Made by a program: the position numbers and the translations under genes
Assembly (NCBI GenBank): GCA_973895155.1
Contig: OZ316892.1
Coordinates: forward strand, 12,338,001-12,402,000
Reading direction: 5' to 3'
Origin: Marsupella aquatica
Lineage: Eukaryota > Marchantiophyta
DNA: 64,000 nt
Notes under the pieces: generated by a model
Database searches by the model: none
What the model saw: the letters and a program-made list of their open reading frames with translations, nothing else
What the model was told of the DNA's origin: nothing
In this document: positions 22,229 to 35,755 of the stretch, in pieces
Position numbering within the stretch: position 1 is the stretch's first letter
Layout of the letters: each line of letters starts with the position of its first letter

Positions 22229-25200
22229 CAGTAGCAAAACTTTGAATGTCTGCCCCGGTTGAGAAATGGCTTGAAGGCAATCTCTGCCAGAACTAACAAC
22301 CGTGACTTCACATCCAAGGCGGATAAGAAGGCCCCTCGTCACCATCCGATTGACACTGCAAGACCATCAATATTTAAACAAGACATCTTAACAACGAATT
22401 AATTTCACAAAACCTCCTCCATATCAATCAACGCAATTTGCTATTCGTAAGGCAGTTCATGGATAATTCGCAGTGAGCTTTCCTGATACAACAGTGCGCG
22501 TGATAGAAGAGAACATATTATGCGGTAAACACAATCTGTACATACCCATTGTCATCTGTTACAAGCACCCTTACACCACTGAAGTCGGTGCGGAGGTTAC
22601 TGGTTTGTACAGACGCGGGCATTTGCCGATCAACATCTAAGACTTGCTCTGGGAGCCCAAGCTTCACTATAAAAATTACCGTTGAACCTTGCCCTAATCC
22701 TTCGCTCTCAATCCAAATGTGTCCCTCCATCAAATTCACAAATCTGCAACCACATGAGAATAATACGACTTTCTTTAAGTACTTCTAATGCAAAACACTT
22801 AACAGGACAACAGACCATGGTACTTCAAAGAGTTTAAACACATGCAAGGATCTCACAATAGCGGCCACCTCACATTCAAAAGAAACACGCAATGATTATG
22901 TATCTCAAGCCCAACTCGCAAGTGGTGTTCTCACAAGACGAGTCCTTCGCTTCTGTAAGGACAGAAAGTACAGTGTGGAAACCAGAAAGATCTCTTATTT
23001 AGTACACGGGCACATTTAACGTTCCTTTGGTTTCAGGACTCCCACATGCGAGTTGGCCCTTAGACAAGCAATATCTTTCAGGAGACCATTGTGTGAATGT
23101 TTCGGGTGAAGAACTCCAAGTCTCAATTTCCAAGGTCCCCCCACCTTTTGCAGATTGCAAGTCCAAGACCAGTGCCTCCATAGTTTCTAGTGGTTGTTGA
23201 GTCGGCTTGTACAAACTTGTTGAACAGCTTGGGAATATCTGGCGGATTTAGCCCAAGTCCAGTGTCACGGACCTACACGAAAATTTAGCTCGAGAGGTAA
23301 GACATTATTTAACCCCAAACCTAGACTACTTGATCCGAGCCAACTTAAGAGTGCATAGCAAAGCAAGAACGACAAACAAGCCCAATTGCAGTACTAAGCT
23401 GGTCACACCTTGACTCTGAGGTAACAATGGTTGTCTCCGTGGATAGGTTGGAAATCAGGATACCGAGGGTCTCGTAAATATTCAGGCCTTTCGATACACA
23501 CACTGACTGTAACACTACCCTCTTTTGTGAACTTCACTGCATTGCCGACAACGTTAAGAGCAGTTTGCATAAGTCGTTTCTCATCACCAACTGCAAATTC
23601 AGGGACCTCCAAATGCAATTTGAGAGACACCAACAGCTTCTTGACAGAGGCGATTGGCTTGACAAGGTTCATCACCTACAGATAAACCAACCAAACACGA
23701 CGAGAATGAATGTGAAGAATACATACAGTAAAGATTTTATCAGAAACCTAAATGGGAACCAGCCTCAGGCACAAATGGGCACCATATCTTAGTCAATCAA
23801 TGTGACTAATGAATTCAACCATTATCAGAATCTGACTAGAACATACATGATCGCTACAGAACTGCGGAAATTCCAACTGAAACTCGAATCACTGGAGGAC
23901 TGTCGAAAGGCAACCCAAACAACACCTTCACTGTCAGAAGACTAGACATGCACAGAAAGCCCTCGAAAAAATGACACGTACCTCTCTGAAAACCGCCGGC
24001 AAGTTGAAAGTCCTCTTTTCCAGTTCAAGGCTTCCATCCTCAAGTCTGGAAAGATCCAGGACATCATTAATAAGCGTAGCTAGCAGGTTGCTACTCTTGA
24101 GCACAGTCTCCACCATAGACCTCTGTTCAGGTGTCATTTCTGTCTCTTGCAGTAGCGAGGACAATGCTATGATCGCATGCATAGGAGTGCGCATCTCATG
24201 ATTCATAACTCCGAGAAAATCATTTCGAGCTCGAATAGCAGTCTCTGCCTCCCTCCGAGCCATGTCCAAAGCAACATTTTGTTCCATGAGAAGATCCCTT
24301 GCCCTCATAGACTCTTCCAAAATTGCTGCATGAGAGAGAGCTACAGCGACCTATGCGACCCAACATCCAACCAACAGAATTCCAGTTAAAAAATCTTCAA
24401 ACACTGCAATTTCTAACAAAAATTCAGAGAGTTCCAGCTCACCCAAACTCTTGGAACCTGTTACAGGGGCCCTAAATCGGAATGACCCAGTCATCATTCT
24501 TCGATACGCTAGTAACCCATGCAAAGCTAAGAGCAAAACACAAGCACTGCGGTTTTCCTAAAACTAGAGCAAGAACATCTGGATCACTGATAGTCACAAG
24601 GGGAATTCACCCTAGCAGATAGGTTAGCCAATGCCTGAAAAACTAAGAGACGCGCGCTATCTAGTCTACGAGGAACCCTTCTCAAAGTCGTCAGTAAGAA
24701 AGATTACCTGATCAGCAACCACCTCCACGAGTTCTAGCTCATGCACATGCCACCTTCTTGCACTATCCGATGGTAGCATCAAAACCAGAAGGGCATAAGG
24801 CCGCTTTGAAGACTCGGGCCAGTCCTCGATGTGGAAATTGGTAAGATGCAGAAGAGGCACACGCACTGCCACAACATCTCCAATCATATATTTCCCTGTC
24901 CGTGGCCTAGTGACAGCAACAGGACTGTTTGGAGAAATGACAACTGCTCGATTGCTGCTAAAAACCTGCTTAATGGTTGGGTGATGAACAGGTACAGTGG
25001 TGGGTACTGAGCTGTGTTGTCGCAATGTGTGAGAAAGCTGAAGTTCTACACCTGTCCTGTTGGGCATCCATAAAGTGCATTCTTCCAAACATAAAGTTTT
25101 CCTCAACTCTACCAAAGTAGTGTTCAAGATTGTGTGTCGGTCTAAGGTACTCCGAATCTCATGAGTCAACATTCGAACATGTCGCCCTGTTTCTTCTTGT

Positions 25201-25613
25201 GTCCGGATGAGACCCATCTCTCTGTCCAACTCTGCTGCCTTGTTCTTCAAAAACAACTCCCTGGTCTTTACACTTAGCAGATCCGGGATAATATGAACCA
25301 ACATGAGGGCAGTGGCACATGACACAACAGCGGTCAAAACCTTCGAAATGGTCATTACTAAAGCAACTGTTTTCGAGTGCCTGGTGAAGGTCCACAAGCT
25401 GATAAGATGAGTAGCTCCACATAGTACAATAAATGCTCCAAACTGAACCAAAACCCATCTGTAAGGGAAAACAGCAGACTTTTTCACGAAGTAGATGAGT
25501 TCCAGCGGGATGGAAAAGTAAGCCAACGCAATGAAAAAGTCCGAAATATACTGATATCTCATCAACAGATCTTCCGCAGACCATAGTGGCTCCAAACAGC
25601 AGTGGTCCCCCAT
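21983..25613 (-). CDS. ETR1: ETR1-type ethylene receptor, hybrid histidine kinase, six exons, 746 aa
   Basis: Exons (minus strand): 25613-24708, 24350-23982, 23675-23409, 23272-23145, 22743-22546, 22355-21983; total 2241 nt, all phases closing. The N-terminus [11 protein letters not shown] has the cysteines of the disulphide-linked dimer. Three membrane helices follow, with copper-binding Cys65 and His69 in LCGATHLI at the same positions as Arabidopsis ETR1. Next come the GAF region (about 150-310) and the kinase core, with phospho-accepting His353 in [12 protein letters not shown] box NVVGNAVKF near 466-471, and glycine boxes DTGLGL and GGTGLGLAI. The receiver has Asp666 in [12 protein letters not shown] and lysine in LKPIS. 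All kinase motifs are present, so this is subfamily 1 with an attached receiver. Known role: ER-membrane ethylene receptor that represses the response through CTR1 when ethylene is absent. A 3' splice site at about 25685 suggests a 5' UTR intron. Confidence 0.97.
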
Positions 25614-27240
25614 TACTGCAAATTCAGGTGGGACCCTCGGGTCAGCTCGACAAGGAACAAGACTTCTTCATCCTCTGGAAGTTCCTGCAAAACCGACGAC
25701 ATCTGTTGAAATCACAAAGCAAGCTACACTCGAATTCCGTCACAAACCATTACACATAACAGTAAGGTCTCAACACTATACCGCAGTCCACAACCCAAGC
25801 CAGTTTGAGAACATCAATATGCGAAATGTGTCAAGTTGAGGGTGTCTAGAGCGAAGTATGACAGCTGCCACAATAGTACTCACCCGGAGTCGAGTAATTG
25901 AGACTGACCTAACAATGAGAAGTTCACGACCGTGCACACTCAAAGGACGCGAACACTAATAATACACGTAGACGGGAACCACCGGAAGGAACCTCGACGT
26001 TACAAACCCTACCTTCAGGAAATACAGAGTGTGATCCACGGCATCCAAATGCTACATATGGCAGCGTACTGTATCCGCATAATCCACATACTTCGAGTTA
26101 TAGGTCCTATTCCCAAATTCAGCGATTGTGGCACAGATAATGGAATGACACAAAACCACTGGAAAATCCATGACTCAAGACAAACACGACAGAAAGAACA
26201 ACCGAGAACTTAATCTTTCTACAAGTGCCTCATCAGTGGCTCCGGGACGGCAGAAAATCCTCCTCACCAGAAATAACTTTATCAGCAGCGCGCCATCGCA
26301 GTAGCCGCCGAGTAAATCATCTGAAGCCGTCAGAGTCCATCTCAACCTTACTTCGAACCTTCCTCAAATCGCACTAACTCCCGTACAACCTTACTTCCAA
26401 GCTACTTCGTTTCCGAGCTGTCTCTTATCGAATCCACCACGGCAATTTAACCATACCAGGAGAACTTGAAGCGAGTTCCCCGAAACAAATCTGGAAGGAA
26501 GTTATAACCTCTTCGGTCAGAAAACAGGAGTACGACACATTTCCTAGACCCCACTTGTTCGCTTCTCCAACTAAACATCTCTGAATCATGCATGTTATCA
26601 ATTCCTCAGAAACCAACTATGCTTTCTCTTCCAAGCACCAATCAGTGGAGCTATCGACAGCTACAGACATCCACCACTTTCGCATGCGTAAACAGAACTG
26701 CGAACGACACCATAATCACTCCAGTCTTATTAAGACCTCCCGTCCATTGCGGAAAACCAGCAACGTCTCCACTCTGGGCCACACAGATCCCACAAATTCC
26801 GTGCCCACAACTCTGCTTCCCTTTCACCAAACTCTGTCTGGAGGTCTCCTGTATTTCTCAATCTCACTGTATACGAGACGCGGGTGGACTCTCAGGCACT
26901 CGAAAGTTCAATCCGCACTCAAGCTTCGACAGCCTCGACATCACCCGACGAACACAACCAAAGCTCCTTGAAAACCCCTTCTTCCTTGCCTGCTATTCAA
27001 TTCCTTCACAGTAAACGAGGCAGCTCGCGATGCATTCCAAGCAGAAATCTATGGAGAAGCCCTCCTCTTGCATGCAGGCGCTTCTAGGATGCGCAGCGCA
27101 CCACCTCTCCCTCCGTCATTAGAAAACGTATGTTCACTTTCCGCCTCTACCCAAGATTCTCGGGGTCTATGATCTATCACTCTTCCTCCCCCTCACCAGT
27201 GCCCATCCTGTCTTTTTTTGGCTCTTTTGGAACTGTGATA
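25614..27240. other. 5' flank of the ethylene receptor gene
   Basis: This should hold the 5' UTR and promoter of the leftward gene. The open frames at 26588-27087 (+) overlap in several frames, have no family similarity and look like leader or promoter DNA. Confidence 0.5.
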
Positions 27241-27660
27241 TACATTCACTTGTGACAACACTTGCAGCACACAAATGCCCACAAAATGACACTCAGCTCT
27301 CGATAAGTGCACACTCCCCGGAAGCAGCATCCCGTGTGCACTTCTGGAAGCGAACGAAATGACACAAAATGACACAGGTCTCGCTAAGTGCACACTCCCC
27401 GGAAGCAGCATCTCGTGTGCACTTATGGAAGCGAACGAAATGACACAAAATGACAGTCAGGTCTCGCTAAGTGCACACTCCCCGGAAGCAGCATTCCCGT
27501 GTGCACTTATGGACGCGAACAAAATGACACAAAATGACAGTCAGCTCTCGATAAGTGCACACTCCCCGGAAGCAGCATCCCATGTGCACTTATGGAAGCG
27601 AACAAAATGACATTCAGCTCTCGCTAAATGCACACTCCCGGGAAGCAGCTTTATATAAGA
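27241..27660 (+). repeat. Hairpin-forming minisatellite, about five units of 73-84 bp
   Basis: Units start at 27305, 27386, 27469, 27553 and 27626. Each of the first four has AAGTGCACAC, then TCCCCGGAAGCAGCAT, then the inverse arm GTGTGCACTT (27334-27343, 27415-27424, 27499-27508; one mismatch at 27582-27591), so each unit can form a 10-12-bp stem with a loop of about 20 nt. The spacer between units is GGAAGCGAAC followed by AAATGACACAAAATGACA. The fifth unit has lost its right arm. Confidence 0.92.
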
Positions 27661-27839
27661 GGTGAAGTGTCCAAGACTTCCCCTTGTTTCCATATTCTAT
27701 ACATTTTTCTCTTCTACCATGCCAGTTTGTTCCACAATTTCAGGAAATAATTACTTTTGATGGTAGTTAGATGTAATATGTATCTTTTAAAGGGCAAGTG
27801 TGGTTTAATTGGGTGTGCACTAAATTGGGAGTGCACTAT

Positions 27840-28690
27840 GTCATAAGTGCACACCCCCCAAAGCAGCATTTATCCATAGGAGGACACACAATGATGACTC
27901 ACAAGCTACAGCACCTTGATGTAAATGGACCCTCTCCCTAAAGATCCCAGGGTCTTCAGTTGCCTTCCTGTTCACTTGGGACAACACTCCTGGTGAACAA
28001 AATGGCAGTCAGCTCTCACTAAGTGCACCATCCCCAAAAGAAGCGCTTAGTCTGCACTTAAATAGGGTGTAAATACTTGGAAATTGCATTTATCTATTAG
28101 GAAACACAAGTCAACAACCATGAGTGCACTGGGCCCTCTCTCCTTAACATCCCTGGTATTATCACTCTCTGGCTTGTTCACTTGTCACAACACTTCCAGG
28201 AAAGAAAATGAGTCAGCTTTTTCTAAGTGCACAATCCCCAAAAGAAGCATATTGTGTGCAATTAACTAGGGTTTGCATTACATCATAAGTGCAAAAACTT
28301 GGAAGTTGCATTATCAATAAGAGCGCACATGATGATGTCTCATGAACTACAGTGCCTGGATGTGCAATGGGCCATCTTTCAGTCCAAATTTGCATGACCT
28401 CCTTCCTAAATTGTACATCCCTGCCCTAAAGTGATCCCTTACCTCATAAGTGCAACTTATACTCTGTACAATGACTTGCAACTATCAATAAGTGTAAGGC
28501 AAAGGAATTATGTGCTTACTCACAAGTGCTCATAAACCCTTATAGAGGGTTGCACTTATGTATTTATCCCTTAGTGTAGCCCATTTTTCACTTACAAGAA
28601 GTGCAAATGGTAGAGAAACAGGGATGAAGGGGACACCATGCAATTAGCCAGGTTTGGCACTTATGTAGAGGGCTCTTAGTAAGAGCTCAC
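27840..28690 (+). repeat. Decayed relatives of the hairpin minisatellite
   Basis: TAAGTGCA or TGCACTTA recurs every 50-150 bp, often with CCCCAAA and AGAAGC between facing arms, for example 28019-28053 and 28223-28262. TTCACTTG(G/T)(G/C)ACAACACT before these units is also repeated (27970, 28178). Divergence grows with distance from the 27.3-kb array. Confidence 0.7.
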
Positions 28691-30685
28691 TGTACAAATT
28701 GTTAGCTTTTGCTCATTCCACCTCCATTCCTCACAAGGCAAGGCAGATATTGAATCACACCCTAGTGTTAGGAGTATTTGTTTTACCCCTTTGCTTTGGA
28801 GGTTTTGATCTTTGACCATTTCTTGCAAATCATGTCCAGTCTTTTGTGTAAAACAAGGTTATCCCTCAGTTTTTGTTCTCATTACCTTCTTTAGACACTG
28901 GGTATCTCTTTGCATGAAAGAGGGCTGGGGCATATGCTATTTTGCAGAAGGTCAATTCTGTTGGGTGTAGAGCCTCTAGACAAATTCTTCTTTGTGGCCC
29001 TCATATGCAGTTTACCTGAGGTGGAGGGGGATATAAGAAAAGTGGGTGAGCTTCATCAAGCTCCCTTCATTGGAGTAAGTTGTGAGAAAATTTGTGAGCT
29101 TTACCAGGATCTTCAGTTTCCTGCTTAGTAGGGCGTTAGTTTATTTTGACATTTGAGAATCGTTTGTTGAATGGGTATCTAATGATGGGCCATGATGAAC
29201 TTGTTCCTAACAGCGATCGCATTGACCATTTTCTAGGAAAATCTCCATAGGTTTTCTCCGATACTTTCATAGGTTGATATGACGAATTGCTACTACAAAC
29301 CCAGGAATTTAGATATAAGATAACAATCGGAAAGATGTTACACTTCAAGGGTGCTCCAAGAAACGTTGATGCACCAAGTATGTGGGTTGAGAAGCCCACA
29401 CGGACCAACACTGGACATACACTTTTAAACAACTGGTGAGAAAGTGCCCTCTACCACGTTCAGCTCCTCTTACCTGAGAATACTCTGAACTGTAGAGTCT
29501 CTTCTGAATTCCAAGTCCATCGGTTCTAGGAAGGAGTCTGATCTAGAAGAACCACTATGCAAGCTATTTCATATTCCGGATGAAGTGTTATGGTTACAGC
29601 AAAAGGTCGAGGACTTTTAGTCTGTCCTTTGCCCGACTCAAAGGGAAGTACAGACTCAAAGTCCTGACCAGAATATTAAAAAAAAAAATCACTCTGGCAT
29701 ACTCGCTACTCCTACAGCACTGTGCTTGATACTTAAAAGCATGGACAACTTAAGAACTCCATTTAGAATGCAGCTTGGGGGGATTGAACTTGTTAATTAA
29801 GGGATTCCATTGTGGGGGTAAACTACAAATTAACCACTAGCTGGGGTAGGAGAACCCTGGTAGATTACAAAACACCATCGTCATGCTATCCCCGATAGAG
29901 AAAGTACTAACTGCATTGCAACCAATATTCTCTTTTTTAAACAGAAAAATTAACGGCCAGAGCGCTTGAACTTGCAGCAAAATTTTACTCAGCCGGGAAA
30001 CTTTAAACTTGCCAACTTCCGGCAGGGAAGAGATTGTTCAGGTCACATGAACTGTCCTTCCAACCAGGAAATGAGACGGCAGTGTTTTACACTATGTAAA
30101 GTAGACTCGACAAAGTCTGCCAGAAAACTATATCCTTCACCATCAAAGTGGCTGCGAGTTTCCTCTGGCTAAAATCCAAGGGTCCAAGTTATCACACTTC
30201 CACAAGTACCTAATACCGCCGATGTACGTCACCAACCTCTCAAATACAGTGCACCTTGTTACTTATGACATCCAGAAACGCACTACTCACAGCTGCGTGT
30301 AAACCTACTGCAATTTATGATACTAACACAGCGACAGATATATCTGGTACCATCTACACAAACGACGCAGCTCTGAATCCTTCATGTTCACAACTTGACT
30401 GCCCATAAACAGCTCGTCGCCGATCTACAGGATGATACTGTCAACTGCGCTCTGATTTATGATCGAACTAGCATTCTTTTCATTGTTTATCCTGAACCCA
30501 CACCATCCTGCAGTCTGCCCTATACCCCTACAAATGGAAGGTAGAGGACTGGAAATGGGCTGCTGCTATTGCGTGTATACCTGTTTGATTCGAGTGAGTT
30601 ACTCTTCAGGTCTTCCATATAATGTCTACATCAGGCAACTCGTAATACTCTTCGCAAACCTTTGACAGAGAATTTGCAGAAACCA
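28691..30685. other. Intergenic DNA left of the TPT1 stop codon
   Basis: The 3' UTR of TPT1 should lie at the right edge. Open frames at 28910-29128 (+) and 29136-29432 (-) have no recognisable family. Nothing else was seen. Confidence 0.45.
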
Positions 30686-33600
30686 CTACGCAGGCCCACG
30701 TGGGGCTGCTATCGGTTTCATATCAGGTAAACCAAGCACTTTCTTGAAGTACTTCGGTGGAACCACACCTTCAAACCCATCGGTAAGTATCACTTTGTTA
30801 TCAGAGATGTAGAGCTTCATGCCATCTGCACAAGTAAACGGCCACGATCAACAAACCTCCTGTGTTCAGTCAAAGTGATTGGTCTGCGTCAAGAGGGAAA
30901 AGCTTGCCTGGGTGTAGCAACACTCAAATAGCCACGTACCAGGAGAAATGTGGTACTTGTCCTAAGTAGGTAGGTACTACAGTAGACGGCATGAACTTTA
31001 ATAAAACACTACACCCAACCCTCTACCAGCTTTTGAACACCAACCAATTATCCTTGACCCCTTCCTGGGGAGTAGCAACTCCTGATGCAGTCACTTATTT
31101 GGAAGGAGAGGGCAACGAGGGACTCTCTGATCACTATGTTCATCTCCTAATTCAACAGAGATCTGGTCAGCAGAGATACTCAAGCCTCAGAATGTAAAAT
31201 TACCCGCCAGAGCCATATCCACATTCAAGTAAATCAAAACTTCGCACGTGCTCCTCATACCTGCACCATTCAATGAAAGGATACGATATTAGCTTCAAAC
31301 GTACACGTATGCAAGGAAACCCGGGAAACCATATGAAAGAGAGAGAAGTCTTAGTTTTCCAAGAGCAAACCACAGAAGAGGGAATTGCAGATATCATAGT
31401 TCCCCTCTGAAGCTTGCTATTCGGGTTCTTTTAGAACTGGAAACCAGAATGGACTTGAACATTACAAAACACACATCCTGATGCGACCTGAGTAAATCAA
31501 CTGAATAAAAACCCTTGAACCCATTATCGTCGTGATTTCACTTGGTGGCTGTCCATGACGTTACTCTCAAGTGAGGCTGCAGGGATCTCCCCGGGCCAGA
31601 AGGGTCTATGGTTCCACACATGTATCTAAATCTAATCAAGCACACCGGCTTCATCAATGCTGGATAAAGAGGGGATCTATTAGTAGTGATTTAGAGAAAC
31701 GAGTAAAACTCACCACTGATAACATCCTGGCTTCCAGCAACTCCAGAAGCAAAGTGGATCTGATTACGTTGCATACGCTTCAATCCCTCCTTAAATATTA
31801 GATCCAAATATCTACGATAAGTTCCATGCACGCAAACTGCACATGTACAACGGTTGTTATGTGCCAGACCAGAGAAATTGACCATTCTTGTAAGACTCTC
31901 AATAAGAAATCGGGAGGGCATTAGGTAAGATGGTTGATTGATATTGGATTGCAATAGATGATTAGGAGGGAAGGGTTTTATATATTTCTTACCAGGAACC
32001 TCGTCGGCAGAGACAATTGGCTTTAGCAGGTGCTCCGAGTTGACACTCTGACAACACAGTAACTTTCATGACTCAGTAAAAGCAGACCAAGTGTTGCCAA
32101 AAAATAATGACAGAGGGTCACATAGGAAAGATATGTGACAAACTACGGGCATGCTCAAGAATCCACTGGTGCAAAAGAGCAAAATAAATCACATCAGACT
32201 CCAGCAAAGAAGACGAAACAAAAAACTGATTGAGCGAATTCAAAGTCAAGAGGGCCTCAGAAAAAGAGAGGATGAAAGCAACAGAGACCTGCATACTGTG
32301 CCCTTGGTTTGCTCGAATGAACAGCCGACCATTCTCTTCCTTGATTCCAAGTCGCTGTTTGTTATCCTGCTGGACAGCCTGGGCAGCCACATGATGGGAT
32401 TAGGATCCAAAGCCGAGCACCAGCTACATACATGTTGAGACTCATTGAGGAGTTAACAATAACATATCCCTTTCATTCACTCAAGTGATAGCAGGGGGTG
32501 TTGCAATTACTGTTGGCTTTCTTACTTGCTTGACATCAGCAATGCTGTGCGATGTCAGTGGTCGGTTTGACCCAGTTTTCATAGAAAGCTTCAGTATATC
32601 TTGTACATCCACATAGCCATCACTGCTCATCTCCAAACGCAATTCAACTGCTTTGTGCCGCAAAATCTTGGTCCTGCAAGCATTGTCCAAAATCTTTGTC
32701 ATCATGTACTCTAAAAAGACCCTCGCACAGGTGACTATTCCGAAATATCCTGGGCACATGCTCATAATGGTTTCTTTTCAGAAGTGAAGAAATCCGGAGG
32801 CAGCTAGTATAAACTTCCACGACAATCGCGTTCGCGAAACACTGAGAAAGTTTCTGCACGGGATTTGTCCAACAGCCCTAAACGGTATGTCATTAAATGC
32901 TTACAATGCTCTGCCCAGTGTGTCTATGAATCCTGCTTTCTCCCATGCAGGATCTCTCCCTGGACGATTTTGCCGTCCATCTCTCCCGTTGCCAAATTCC
33001 TGTCCATTCCTCAATTCAGCACCTTTCCGATCACCTCCCTTATGTCTGTCCTGGAAAACGCTCTCCCTGTTTTGGTTGAAATTCCCCGGCGGCCACTCCT
33101 TTTCTGCTCCCGTCTGCACTGAGATAGGACTGTCGACCTCACCTGCCTGTTTCAGTTGTTGAGGCCCTCTGGGGAGATGAGCATGATGAACTTGTTCCGC
33201 TCTGCCACGACCGCTTCCTTGGTCCCGATTTCCTGCTGATAAGGTAGCACCCAGCGCGGGAAAGTGAAAATCATCTATTGAGGGAGACGGAGTTGCCGGA
33301 ACGCTCTCCTTACTCGCTTCTTCTGGTACAAAGGGATGCCGCCCTGATCCCCATGGCCGATGCTGTGATAGAGGTTTCGGCGTCACCTGCGAGTTTGTAT
33401 TTTGAACAATTGCACTCGTCCCTTCGACGGGCAGTGGAGAAGCTTTTGACCCCAATTTCGAGCCCTTGCCCAGTTGCTCTCCATCCAAACTTGCGGTCAC
33501 TGTTTGCAGAGCGGGAACAGATGCTTTACTTGCATTAGATCGCTGAGGAAAATCGTTCGGGGGATCATTTGTGGAATATGATGGAGTACTGTCACTAACA

Positions 33601-33803
33601 CCCACAGTACCAAACTGGATAGCGACACCTTGGGACGACGAAGTCTGACCCGTACCACCAAAAGAACCCTTCTTTGAGTTTGCTCCGGCTGCTACAGAAT
33701 TAATACTTCCCCCATTCGTCCTGTGGTTGCCCTGTTGCCGCTGCTGTTGGGCATGGTGAGAGCGTGGTGCAATCCTCACTGAGGACAACGAAGACGGTTC
33801 CAT
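30686..33803 (-). CDS. TPT1: tRNA 2'-phosphotransferase (TPT1/KptA family) with long N-terminal extension, seven exons, 503 aa
   Basis: Exons (minus strand): 33803-32905, 32673-32526, 32378-32289, 32047-31993, 31836-31714, 31260-31204, 30825-30686; total 1512 nt, phases close exactly. The enzyme core starts at the end of exon 1 (DTLGRAL) and continues TKILRHKAVELRLEMSSDGY, DNKQRLGIKEENGRLFIRAN, QGHSMQ, LLKPIVSADEVP, VCVHGTYRRYLDLIFKEGLK, then MRSTCEVLIYLNVDMALADG and LYISDNKVILTDGFEGVVP. These match plant TPT1 block by block. Family role: removal of the splice-junction 2'-phosphate of ligated tRNA using NAD+. Arabidopsis TPT1 has about 257 aa; here about 300 extra, low-complexity Ser/Gly/Pro/Gln residues precede the core, with one ordered-looking patch, SIDDFHFPALG. 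A candidate 3' splice site lies 5 bp before the ATG, so a 5' UTR intron is possible. Confidence 0.93.
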
Positions 33804-35755
33804 TGCCCTAAAAGAGTGTGCACAGTCGGGGAGTGAAATAAAATGACCTGCTCCTCGGTACTGCCATTCCAAAATTGCCCGAATCATCAGCCAGAAGACA
33901 ATCGCCTCATTGCCACCCTTCTCCAGCGCCGGACTCTCATACCAACAAGAATTGCAAGCAGTGCTTTCAGTAGTTCCTCACAACCTCCTAAGGAGTTTGA
34001 AAGCTAGAATCTTATGATTCTCTGACGAACGCCGAAAACCTAGTGAACAGCTGCAAAAAGGGACGAGCCATGCCTCGGCGATGGCACTCCTCCCCTCGGG
34101 CACACACTGTAGAGATCACAAAGCTACCTGAAACAAAACTCCGGAACACCAGGACACAGCATCTTTCTTACTAATGTCGTGTTATCGCTGGCAATGACAT
34201 CCATTCACAACCAGCACCTGCCTGCCACCTGGAATAACAAACCAACCGTCCAATCAGGTATCTAGATAACGCTAAACCACATAGAATTTGACAGGCAGAC
34301 ATCAAAGTCCTCGAATCTGCTCTGAATTGAGTATACATCGCCTGCAGTGCCATCAAGCACTGTCTCTGTGAACGACTCTCTAAAAATCCGAATCGACTCG
34401 ACAAATCTCCCACTACTATTACAGAGTTTGTCAAACTGTTATGTCCCTTGAATGGCTTTCTGGATTCCGGATCCACTAAACAATTCGCAATATTCTCACC
34501 AGAGTTTGTCAAGTAGATACTTAGGTTCCTCGGAACCCTCAATGTTGATGGCGATGCCTAAACTAGTTCACGGTACATAACTTATCGTAATGGAAAGCTC
34601 ACCACTGACCTACAATAAACAAATTACACGGAAAAACACAAATTCGAGGTGTCGACACGCTGCAAGCCTTTGGTCAGTCATAGCTCCCCGTCACAAAGGC
34701 ATCGAATTATATATCCGAGTATAATGAATAACTTACGATGGCAGCTGGCGGCAAAGCAAAAGGCTACAAGAGAAACAATCATCCAGGGAGAAACAATGAT
34801 CCAGGGCTCAGAAACAGACCATAAAATCCTACACTGCGTCCACAGCTCAGCTGCGATCATAGCCGAACTGAAGATAGCAACGTCAAATTACGGAATGATG
34901 TTCAAGGGCCCGGTTCCACCCGAACGAATGTTCCTACTGCCATTGATTCGTCAGTCCACAACGCAGCCACCAACATGGAGAGCGAACAAACTGAACTCCT
35001 CGATTCCTCTACGTCAACTTCGCCGCTAATCTACAGTACCCGTCACTTGAAGCAAGAGATTCTTGAATGCACACAATTCACTTACTGTTCTCGAAGGACC
35101 GGTTCCACCAGAAAGAAAATCACGCAGCTCATTCCTAATTTCGACCAAATCACATTGATTCCTCTAGGTCAACTTCGCCGCGAATCTATTATTCCCTTCA
35201 CTCGAAGTTAGAGATTCGTGAAGCGCACAATCTACTAATGTTCTCGAAGGGCCCGTTCCACCGGAAAGAATATCACGCAGCTCGTTTCTAATTTCTACCG
35301 AATGACAGTGATTCGCCAGTCCACAACGGGGTCACAAATCAGCAGCACGAACAAATTCAATGCCTCTATTCGGGTAGGTGGCCGTCGTCACTCAAGCTTA
35401 CCTTTTCAAACGACGGCATATCCCCGCATCACGAGCCCGTCCACAAATCTAGGGTACGCTTCACTTTCGTCGGAGAAATTCTTGAGTGCACCAAATTGAT
35501 CACGATTTTGGTGCGAAGACGGTGAATTCGCTCGCCCAAGTCGGATGGAATGCGGGCGCAAGCAGGGACGAGGGCCAGAGGATCCGTCGCAAAATCAACA
35601 ACAATCGTCGCAGAGGTGCTTCACTACAGTGGTGAGCGTGAAGAAATGTGCAGAGATGACCATTTCTTCACGGTTATACGGATTCGGTACTGTACTCATG
35701 AGAATGTCCTTTCGCGCCTTCGTATACAATACGTTTCGTAAGAAATACGTTACTG
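33804..35755. other. 5' flank of TPT1
   Basis: No second gene was recognised. The right half carries the degenerate repeats listed at 34900-35330. Open frames (34649-35029, 35302-35499) are repeat-derived or chance. Confidence 0.45.
34900..35330 (+). repeat. Three degenerate direct repeats, about 150-185 bp apart
   Basis: A block of the form CGAAGG(A/G)CC(G/C)GTTCCACC(A/G)G, with AAAGAA, ATCACGCAGCTC and GTCAACTTCGCCGC, occurs from about 34904, 35090 and 35245. The shared order shows common origin; no coding frame is conserved across units. Confidence 0.7.

Noticed and set aside
27241-27660. CRISPR-like array
   Set aside because: Regular spacing and palindromic repeats look superficially similar, but the spacers are themselves repeated, the host is a plant, and no associated genes exist.
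32481-32765. TPT1 exon 2 starting further upstream (MTKILDNACRTKILRHK)
   Set aside because: The acceptor TTGCAG before GACCAAG gives the expected GRALTKILRHK junction in phase. The longer version would duplicate the TKIL motif.
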